From an uncultured euryarchaeote (GTDB lineage: Archaea > Thermoplasmatota > Poseidoniia > Poseidoniales > Poseidoniaceae): a DNA stretch of 14,080 nucleotides. The stretch's first letter is position 1, and every line of letters starts with the position of its first letter. Below are positions 1 to 6,051 of this stretch, one piece after another. The translations under genes were made by a program, and so were the position numbers. A model generated the notes under the pieces. That model had not been told where the DNA came from. It ran no database searches and saw only the letters and a list, made by a program, of their open reading frames with translations. The stretch covers positions 1 to 14,080 of the forward strand of contig CALBJF010000287.1 in NCBI GenBank assembly GCA_937892665.1. Direction: 5' to 3'.

Positions 1-719
1 GCACAGTTTACGATATGATTCCCGCAAGGCAAATTATTCGGATCCTTGCCAGGCATCATCGAGATTCGTTCAGAATCAACAAGATGGTGAGTCTCATCAG
101 TGAGGTTGCAATGAATCGATATGTGAGTGCAACGCTTGAACAAATTATCGACTGATTTATGCATTGATACGTCAAATTTCTTGGCTACTGCACTAGGGAG
201 ATATGGGTCATAGGAATGGACATCCATACCAAAGGCTTGAGCGACCCGAGCAACACCTTGCGCAATCCTACCGAATCCAATTAATCCTAGCCGTTTGCCA
301 TAAAGTTCGGTTCCTGTTAACTCTTTTTTCGCCCATACACCTGAGCGAAGCGTACGGTCTGCAGTAGGGATGTAGCGAAGAGAACCAAGCAAATGTGCAA
401 CAGTCAATTCAACCACACTTTGTGTACTTGCTCTTGGTGCATTAACGACAGGAATTCCAAGTTTAGAAGCAGCCTCTAGATCAATATTATCCACGCCAAC
501 ACCTGCTCTTGCAACGACTTTGAGACCTGGTGTACTAACGTCTAGGATTTCTTTTGTAATTTTTGTTGCACTACGAACAATGACTGCATCAAAATCAGCC
601 AATGCCCCATCAAGTAAATCTTTGAGTTCAATGAATTGACGTACAACCTCGCAATCAGCTTGTTCTAATCGCTTAATTGCTTCATCTGCCATACCATCAG
701 TAACTGCAACCCTACGCAT
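1..719 (-). CDS. serA: D-3-phosphoglycerate dehydrogenase, N-terminal 239 residues (truncated by window edge)
   Basis: This is an NAD-dependent 2-hydroxyacid dehydrogenase that would oxidise 3-phosphoglycerate to 3-phosphohydroxypyruvate, the first step of serine biosynthesis in the cytoplasm. Reading the minus strand from the ATG at 719 gives an open frame to the window edge. The N-terminal substrate-domain signature ARAGVGVDNID lies at residues 70-80, and NAPRASTQSVVE at 93-104 is the typical second substrate segment. The Rossmann dinucleotide loop is LIGFGRIAQGVA (146-157), with the likely NAD-selecting Asp in SYDPY (169-173). The frame ends at HIVNC, just before the expected ARGG containing the catalytic Arg, so the catalytic Arg and His and any ACT/regulatory domain lie outside. 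Residues about 222-235 (MPG to CGN) look about nine residues longer than the usual MKPGA turn. The family is clear; assignment to SerA rather than another 2-hydroxyacid dehydrogenase rests on the substrate-domain motifs. The gene is divergent from the membrane protein at 806. Confidence 0.9.
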   Translation of the reverse strand, partial: MRRVAVTDGMADEAIKRLEQADCEVVRQFIELKDLLDGALADFDAVIVRSATKITKEILDVSTPGLKVVARAGVGVDNIDLEAASKLGIPVVNAPRASTQSVVELTVAHLLGSLRYIPTADRTLRSGVWAKKELTGTELYGKRLGLIGFGRIAQGVARVAQAFGMDVHSYDPYLPSAVAKKFDVSMHKSVDNLFKRCTHISIHCNLTDETHHLVDSERISMMPGKDPNNLPCGNHIVNC

Positions 720-757
720 GACTTGCCCACTCTTCGACACGGTGTTAGAACATTGGG

Positions 758-764
758 ATAAAAT
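758..764. promoter_or_regulatory. Shared TATA-like element between serA and the divergent membrane protein
   Basis: The AT-rich heptamer ATAAAAT (ATTTTAT on the other strand) is the best archaeal TATA-box candidate in this 86-bp divergent spacer. It is about 39 nt from the serA ATG and 42 nt from the ATG at 806. Starting transcription about 25 nt downstream would leave a leader of roughly 15-20 nt on either side. This is pattern-based only; a single box serving both directions is inference. Confidence 0.35.
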
Positions 765-783
765 CCATTCTTCGCAATGGATT
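762..783. repeat. Perfect 8-bp inverted repeat with 6-nt spacer in divergent promoter region
   Basis: Arms AATCCATT (762-769) and AATGGATT (776-783) are exact reverse complements separated by CTTCGC. The element touches the TATA-like box at 758-764 and lies upstream of the expected start of the plus-strand gene. Its position suggests an operator for a dimeric regulator controlling serA, its neighbour, or both. As RNA it would form a hairpin with a TTCG-containing loop. No regulator gene is visible nearby. Confidence 0.5.
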
Positions 784-805
784 CAAAACGAAGAGGCATC
801 ACGCT

Positions 806-1966
806 ATGTTCAGTGAGCACATGGCTACCGAAGTTGATATCCAAGCCCTAATATGGGCACTCGGTATATTGGCAGTCCCGGTTTTCGCAGCGATACCACT
901 TCGATTTATCTGGCGTTTCTGGATTGGTGGAGGCCATGAAGAATCAGAGTATAGGACTACTGTCAGACAGATTATTGATGCAGGAAGACAAATTGAAAGT
1001 TACCGACATGCATTGAATGATATCGCACGAAGTTTGAGACTTACGCCATCGAGACAACGTCTGATAGAGGCAGATATCCTCAATCCATTGTCAATCACAC
1101 ATTTCTTAATTTTACCAGCCCTCATAATTTTCCCGCTCGCATTTGTTGTAGCTCTCCCTGTCATGATTGTAGGATTGCCAGTCATTCTCCTCGTCGAATT
1201 CATACTCATCCGACAGCGGGTATTGATTCGTGCATTGGGTGCAGTTGAACAAGGAATGCATTGGCAAATTATCCACATTCCTCAATCCCATAGAGGAAAC
1301 CAGTCAACTGAAAGAAGTTATACAGAATTCTCCCAACATCTCGAGCATTTCCATAAAGTTCCTAGAGGTGTATTCCTTGGTTTGTTTGCTTGGTTGATTA
1401 TTCATTGGGTCTTCAAGTTGGATAATTTTGGAATTGAGATTATACTTGCCGCTTCACTCTACATCGGTTTACTCGCAATCGTTGGAGTATTGTCAACTGC
1501 TTTTGAAACCGATCTCGTGTTTGTAGACCCAGCAAAGGGTCGACTTATTCCGATCGATCAGTGGGTTGAATCACTGCTCAAGCCTCTGGTTGGAGTAGGG
1601 CTCGTATTCCTACTTGGGCGTGACCTCTTAGAAGAGTCAAGAGGGGGAAATCCTGCTCTGTTTGCTACAACGGTTCTCGCAGTACTGTATGGTGCAGCCA
1701 TTGTAGGAATTGCCTACCAATGGGGCTACTCGGTATGGCGAGGCAAAAAGATTCAGCGCTCCTTTGAGGGGCAGGTCATTGAAACTCTCAATCCCTTATC
1801 CTATGATTTGACACGAACAAAAGGGCGTATCGAATTTATTGTTCGTAAACCAATGGCAGAGAGATTGCAAGAGATTGAAGAGATTCATACAGGACAAATG
1901 ACCTTTGAAGACCTTGACTCTATGCCAAGTAATCAGCCAACAAAAGCCCCTCAAAATCCAATTTAA
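806..1966 (+). CDS. Multi-pass membrane protein of unknown function (386 aa)
   Basis: I do not recognise a family. The protein has about seven hydrophobic segments, at roughly residues 13-38, 97-115, 117-137, 187-203, 209-231, 257-272 and 284-303. A charged loop of about 55 residues (41-95) follows the first segment, a polar His-rich loop lies at 150-186 (HWQIIHIPQSHRGNQ and on), and a soluble acidic and proline-rich C-terminal tail begins near 305. The ATG at 806 has AGAGG nine bases upstream; the in-frame ATG at 821 (sixth residue) is a possible alternative start. The gene is divergent from serA across a short spacer containing an inverted repeat. Its TAA at 1964-1966 overlaps the stop codon of the convergent protease gene. 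No catalytic, transporter or nucleotide-binding motif is visible. It is surely a real gene, given its length and sensible hydrophobic pattern. Confidence 0.8.
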   Translation: MFSEHMATEVDIQALIWALGILAVPVFAAIPLRFIWRFWIGGGHEESEYRTTVRQIIDAGRQIESYRHALNDIARSLRLTPSRQRLIEADILNPLSITHFLILPALIIFPLAFVVALPVMIVGLPVILLVEFILIRQRVLIRALGAVEQGMHWQIIHIPQSHRGNQSTERSYTEFSQHLEHFHKVPRGVFLGLFAWLIIHWVFKLDNFGIEIILAASLYIGLLAIVGVLSTAFETDLVFVDPAKGRLIPIDQWVESLLKPLVGVGLVFLLGRDLLEESRGGNPALFATTVLAVLYGAAIVGIAYQWGYSVWRGKKIQRSFEGQVIETLNPLSYDLTRTKGRIEFIVRKPMAERLQEIEEIHTGQMTFEDLDSMPSNQPTKAPQNPI

Positions 1967-4494
1967 TCATCGATTAATTCTGCATCAATTGTAGATGAAA
2001 CCAATAATTTAGGTTCGTCTACACGAGATGAACGAATCAAGTAGCCAAGACCGATGGCTGCTACAAGCATAAACATTGAGAAGAAACTTGCAACACCCCA
2101 GTATTCAGAAAATACATCGCCTAATGCTGAGAAGAAGCCCTCGGATTCAGAATCTTCAGCCACTTCCTTGGGTACAATCAAAGAGAAAACTGCTTCTTGG
2201 TCATAAGCCATTCTTGTGAAGGTTAACTGACCGTCATATTCACTGTCATAGTCTTGAGAAGGAATGGCTGGATCAAGGTCTGAGTAGAAGTCCGGACGTT
2301 GTTCAAACGAAATGTCTACAGGTTCACTCAAATCAAGAGTCAGCGTTACATCAACTGTGTAGGGAATTCTGGATTCAAAGAATTCAGGGTCGTTGATGAT
2401 TCCAAGCAGAGTGGCTGCCTGACCAGTCACATCGAAGTGTGCCCACGTATTCCATGAAGAGGAATCAACATCAAGATCACAAATCCATGCATCAGATACA
2501 CGAGAGCAAGCACCTTGAGCATCATTGCTTCCATCTTCACCGAGATCTATCTCGAGTTGAAGGGCGCCAGCTTGGGCTGTGTCAATATCAAATTCTGTTG
2601 GAATAAAGCGAGCTTCAAGTTGCGTTGTCCCATTCGGAATCCAGACATAGTGGGAATCTTCTGTGTAATAGACTGCTCCACTAGCACCATTGTTGAAGTG
2701 ATTCCAATCTCCTTTCCATCCGTGGTGAACTCTGTCAGTGTTGACGGTGATTGTTTTCTCAACCATCATTTCTTCATAAATTTCCCAAGCATCCCAAACG
2801 GTGTACTGAGGAAATTCAACCAAACCATCTCCGTCTTGGTCTCGCATGAGTTGGAGCGTTCTTGCAAGAGCAACAGCAGCATCTACATCTGTCAAACCGT
2901 GTCCAATTCTCCAGTCATGACATTCTCCAGTCGTACTTCGATAGCACTCAGCAGGGATATCATTGCACCCATCATCTGCATTACCATCTTCACATGAATT
3001 TGCCATGCCTTCATAGGTTGCAGTTAATTCAAGAATTAATTCCAATTCATGTACTCGAGAAAAGTTGGCTGTGTCCCAATCTTCGAATTGACCGTAGGAT
3101 GCAGTGCCATCTCCACCTACAAGACTTGATCCTTCATCATGATCATCTCGATGGTAATCAGCGACACCGAGCGAAGGTGCTATCTGGAGAATCAATCCTG
3201 CCATGCCCCCAACGTGTGGAGTTGCCATTGAAGTTCCAGAGATCGACATGTAATACAAATCCCCTTGTAATTTCGTACTTGCGTCGATTGCTGTACCGCG
3301 AGGAGCAGTCGCCCAGATATCACGGCCAGGCGCCCCAACGTCAGGCCATGTATGTTGTTGGTTCATACATCCACGTGAGGAGAACGAGGTAACTGCAGTT
3401 CCGTCGTGTGTGAGTGCTGCTACAGAAATTGCGGATGGTGTGTTCGCATACACGTTGGTACGCAAATCCCCTGTACATTCACCACCTCCACCTGATCCAC
3501 CTGAATTAGATGCTGCGAAAATCACCGCAACACCGTTGTCATAGGTCAGCATATCAGTCAGAGTAGCAACAGCTCCATTTGGATCGTAATCACCGTCAGT
3601 CCCCCATGAATTGGAGACAACACGAATGTGGTAAGGATTCTGCGAAGGGATTGAATGTTGATACGTCCACTCAAGTCCTTGTTCAGCAGCGAAGATAGAT
3701 GCTCCGTCACCAGTTCCTAATGCAACAAGTTGACCACCTTTGGAAACACCGGCTCTTCTACCAGCGGACGCATCACCATTCCCAGCGATTGTACCACCAA
3801 CGTGTGTTCCGTGACCCGAGGAGGTATCCGAGTTTGTGGTCTCAGTCCAAACACCATCCCACTTTGCAGAATAGATGACCTTCTCGCCGGTCCAAGGTTC
3901 AAGATAATCAAAGTCGGGATGTCCTGCATCAACCCCTGTGTCAAGGTCAACAATAGCAGTTCCATCTCCGTCCCACTCTGTAAAAGCTAAGTCTGTTTCA
4001 AAGGCTACCTTGCCATCAGTATCGACAATAACTCTGTGCCAAGCATCAGTAGCTCCTACGACATGCGTTGTTTCATGCATCATAATACCAGGATCAGTTG
4101 GGCCGCCCCATTCTGAGGGAAGATAGAAGAAATCAAGTTCACGATTGAGTTCAAGATATTCAATTCTGTCCCAGAGGGATATCTTTCGAATGCTATCAGA
4201 GGATGCTTCAAAGAGACCCCCGTCGATGAGTAATGCGTCGTGAAGATGTACAGCCCCTGTTGTTTTCATAAACTCAAGGTCATCAGAAGTAACAGGTGAT
4301 TTTAGTTGAAAGATGACCTCATGGAGAGTCGAATCATCAACGTTGCTTGCAAGAGCTTCTTCAAGAGATGAATCCATCTTATCCAAATCACCGTATGGGT
4401 TTGTCCCTTGGGCAAGAGGAGATGCGAGTGATACTAAAAATATGAACTGGAGGAAGAACACGGTTAGTAGACGACTGTTAGAGTTACGACTCAT
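1963..4494 (-). CDS. Secreted subtilisin-like (S8) serine protease with C-terminal membrane anchor (843 aa)
   Basis: This is an extracytoplasmic peptidase. The ATG at 4494 is preferred because it opens directly on a classical signal peptide: Ser/Arg/Asn-rich start, hydrophobic core LLTVFFLQFIFLVSLA, and a probable cut after SPLA near residue 28. The frame also has an upstream GTG at 4554, which would add 20 residues, overlap the preceding gene and bury the signal. Numbered from 4494, a propeptide-like segment spans about 58-117. The catalytic triad is Asp185 (DLDTGVDAGHPDF), His228 (SSGHGTHVGGTIAG) and Ser422 (SGTSMATPHVGG), with oxyanion Asn330 in FAASN. The remaining 400 residues include paired cysteines (around 501-525 and 663-672), an acidic calcium-type motif DQDGDG (552-557) and beta-rich sequence. 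A membrane helix at about 801-820 is followed by IRSSR and a short tail, giving a type I anchor. Likely roles are nutrient protein degradation or surface protein maturation; the substrate is unknown. Confidence 0.93.
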   Translation of the reverse strand: MSRNSNSRLLTVFFLQFIFLVSLASPLAQGTNPYGDLDKMDSSLEEALASNVDDSTLHEVIFQLKSPVTSDDLEFMKTTGAVHLHDALLIDGGLFEASSDSIRKISLWDRIEYLELNRELDFFYLPSEWGGPTDPGIMMHETTHVVGATDAWHRVIVDTDGKVAFETDLAFTEWDGDGTAIVDLDTGVDAGHPDFDYLEPWTGEKVIYSAKWDGVWTETTNSDTSSGHGTHVGGTIAGNGDASAGRRAGVSKGGQLVALGTGDGASIFAAEQGLEWTYQHSIPSQNPYHIRVVSNSWGTDGDYDPNGAVATLTDMLTYDNGVAVIFAASNSGGSGGGGECTGDLRTNVYANTPSAISVAALTHDGTAVTSFSSRGCMNQQHTWPDVGAPGRDIWATAPRGTAIDASTKLQGDLYYMSISGTSMATPHVGGMAGLILQIAPSLGVADYHRDDHDEGSSLVGGDGTASYGQFEDWDTANFSRVHELELILELTATYEGMANSCEDGNADDGCNDIPAECYRSTTGECHDWRIGHGLTDVDAAVALARTLQLMRDQDGDGLVEFPQYTVWDAWEIYEEMMVEKTITVNTDRVHHGWKGDWNHFNNGASGAVYYTEDSHYVWIPNGTTQLEARFIPTEFDIDTAQAGALQLEIDLGEDGSNDAQGACSRVSDAWICDLDVDSSSWNTWAHFDVTGQAATLLGIINDPEFFESRIPYTVDVTLTLDLSEPVDISFEQRPDFYSDLDPAIPSQDYDSEYDGQLTFTRMAYDQEAVFSLIVPKEVAEDSESEGFFSALGDVFSEYWGVASFFSMFMLVAAIGLGYLIRSSRVDEPKLLVSSTIDAELIDD

Positions 4495-4542
4495 GGTTGA
4501 TGGCACCGAAAGACCTTCAAAGGTGTTTGGTATCTTTGTGAA

Positions 4543-4552
4543 TACTATAACC
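4543..4552 (-). promoter_or_regulatory. TATA-like box for the secreted protease, inside the end of the upstream gene
   Basis: The minus strand reads GGTTATAGTA here, a good archaeal TATA-box candidate about 50 nt upstream of the protease ATG at 4494. Transcription starting about 25 nt downstream would give a leader near 25 nt and would exclude the alternative GTG start at 4554. The box contains the TAG stop codon (4545-4547) of the preceding metallo-beta-lactamase-fold gene. Confidence 0.4.
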
Positions 4553-5246
4553 ACGGTATTTCATCAGGAATTTCTGCTAAAATATTGGCTGGAAGAGCCA
4601 CTTGGATTTTAGAAACAGAGCCCAGTTTTTCTACAGAATCCTTCTGCCAGACAGTAAATTCTTCGAGAGATTCCATGGATAAAATAGGATTATGAATACG
4701 ATTCCATCCGAGCGTTTGGAGCTCTGTACTCGGTGGTTCATGCCCACTGCAAACAAGTACATCATCTGAAAAACGTGAAAAAACCTTCAGAGAAGACCAA
4801 TGTTCTTCCAAGCGACCACTTGGTAAATCATCCCTGCCAACTCCTGCTTCGCCGTTAAAGAAAAAATCTCCAGTAAAGATGTGGTTGTCAATTTCAATGA
4901 TCATCGAATCTTGGGTATGCCCAGGTACATGATGAAACGAGAAATCTATTCCGGCTACATTGAGTTTTGTGGATTCATCAACAAAGAGTGTCACGCCAAG
5001 AGAAGGTGTATCTTTCCACATGATGTATGGAATATCATGCTCGTTTGAAAGAGAAAAACATGCAGTAATGTGGTCAGCATGTGTATGAGTTGCCATGCAT
5101 GCGATGAGAGTCAGAGAACGCTGTTCGAGGATTGCTCGATAATGATCAATATGATCCCACACTGGGTCGATTAATACTGCATCATCGCCATTGCTAACAA
5201 GATAAGAACACGCCCAACCACTGGGACGGATATCTTCGACCTGCAT
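4545..5246 (-). CDS. Metallo-beta-lactamase-fold hydrolase, ETHE1/persulfide-dioxygenase-like (233 aa)
   Basis: This is a cytoplasmic metal-dependent enzyme of the glyoxalase II/ETHE1 branch. From the ATG at 5246 the metal ligands are visible: THTHADH (His54, His56, Asp58, His59), His110 in VPGHTQDS, Asp127 in FTGDFFF, and His169 in CSGHEPPS. The TGD-then-VGRDD spacing (126-140) and the stretch STELQTLGWNRIHNPIL after the last His resemble persulfide dioxygenases, which oxidise glutathione or other thiol persulfides to sulfite using one iron. The C-terminal VALPANILAEIP also fits that branch. Hydroxyacylglutathione-hydrolase-type or other thioester activity cannot be excluded. A GTG start at 5282 would add 12 residues; I prefer the ATG because the family normally starts just before the first strand and the longer form would use most of the divergent spacer. 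The gene lies 50 bp upstream of the protease gene on the same strand. Confidence 0.85.
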   Translation of the reverse strand: MQVEDIRPSGWACSYLVSNGDDAVLIDPVWDHIDHYRAILEQRSLTLIACMATHTHADHITACFSLSNEHDIPYIMWKDTPSLGVTLFVDESTKLNVAGIDFSFHHVPGHTQDSMIIEIDNHIFTGDFFFNGEAGVGRDDLPSGRLEEHWSSLKVFSRFSDDVLVCSGHEPPSTELQTLGWNRIHNPILSMESLEEFTVWQKDSVEKLGSVSKIQVALPANILAEIPDEIPWL

Positions 5247-5284
5247 GTTCTTGCGTAGCAAAACTTCTACTTCAACTCTCACGC

Positions 5285-5292
5285 TGATTTAG
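5285..5292. promoter_or_regulatory. Central TATA-like element between the metallo-beta-lactamase-fold and Nudix genes
   Basis: The sequence ATTTAGA-like (GATTTAGA with its flank) is the only TATA-like candidate in the short divergent spacer. It is about 37 nt from the Nudix ATG at 5329 and about 39 nt from the minus-strand ATG at 5246, which would suit short leaders in both directions. The match to a TATA consensus is only fair. Confidence 0.25.
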
Positions 5293-5328
5293 ACGAGATT
5301 TGATGAGGGAGGTGGGTCAGGGACAAGT

Positions 5329-6051
5329 ATGCATCCAACGGAAGTGGTTTATCTCGAGCATGATGGAAAGCTACTGCTCGTTGATGATTCAGGAATGGGA
5401 CCTCAGCCATGCATCATGGGCAGACAAGAGTCTACGCCGAAACTTCGATTCCCAACAAGGGAGGAACTGGATAAAATGGAGATTCCTTGGGAGGAAGAGC
5501 GATTCACCGATATCCGATTCCAAGAATTGACAATTCGAGTTATACATGGATTGCCGACCATAGACTGGCCTTCACATTGGACTTGGAAAGATGAGGTCAT
5601 CTCAGACAATGCAGTCCATCCTGTGGCGAGAGAAGCGGTTTATCGATCAATTCACAGACTCGTAGCAAAGGTGATTATTCAAAACGAACAAGACGAAGTG
5701 TTGATGGCCAAAGTCGAACGTGGTTTTTTCAAAGGATACTGGACTCTTCCTGGAGGATATATGAATCACAGCGAAGAACCTTCGCAAGGTTGTGTTCGAG
5801 AGACATATGAAGAACTTGGAATCTCCTTAGAGGTCGATGATAGGAAACCGATCATCACCCAACGCTCATTCCATCGAGATGGCATTTCGTTCATGAGTTT
5901 CACATACTTTTCAAAATGGAATGGTGCAATCTCTGACCTAAAATTAAAGGAAGGCGAAATTGCTGAAGCAAGGTGGTTCCCCTTAGACGAGGCTTTGAGC
6001 AACGCAGTATCGGAATTTGATCAGATCGCTATCGAATCTATTGTGAATTAA
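5329..6051 (+). CDS. Nudix hydrolase with N-terminal extension (240 aa)
   Basis: This enzyme should hydrolyse a nucleoside diphosphate linked to another moiety, using Mg2+ or Mn2+. The Nudix box is complete: Gly143, Glu149, then REtyEELGI at 157-165, matching GX5EX7REUXEEXGU. The preceding strand FKGYWTLPGGYM (134-145) and the downstream EIAEARWFPLDEAL (210-223) are typical of the fold. The fold proper occupies about residues 108-238. The first 107 residues are an extra region with charged and aromatic sequence and no cysteine-pair zinc ribbon such as NADH pyrophosphatases carry, so I cannot name the substrate. The ATG at 5329 is the only conventional start in the open frame after a TAG at 5290; a GGAGGT sits 15 bases upstream, too far for normal use. 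Its TAA lies in a TTAA shared with the convergent AlaRS stop. Confidence 0.9.
   Translation: MHPTEVVYLEHDGKLLLVDDSGMGPQPCIMGRQESTPKLRFPTREELDKMEIPWEEERFTDIRFQELTIRVIHGLPTIDWPSHWTWKDEVISDNAVHPVAREAVYRSIHRLVAKVIIQNEQDEVLMAKVERGFFKGYWTLPGGYMNHSEEPSQGCVRETYEELGISLEVDDRKPIITQRSFHRDGISFMSFTYFSKWNGAISDLKLKEGEIAEARWFPLDEALSNAVSEFDQIAIESIVN

Noticed and set aside
2862..3392. 176-codon plus-strand frame inside the secreted protease
   Set aside because: It lies wholly within the protease gene on the opposite strand, is His/Gln/Leu-rich as expected from a complementary frame, and has no recognisable domain.
4495..4554. Longer start for the secreted protease at the GTG at 4554
   Set aside because: It would put 20 residues in front of a well-formed signal peptide, overlap the upstream gene and lie within the probable promoter.
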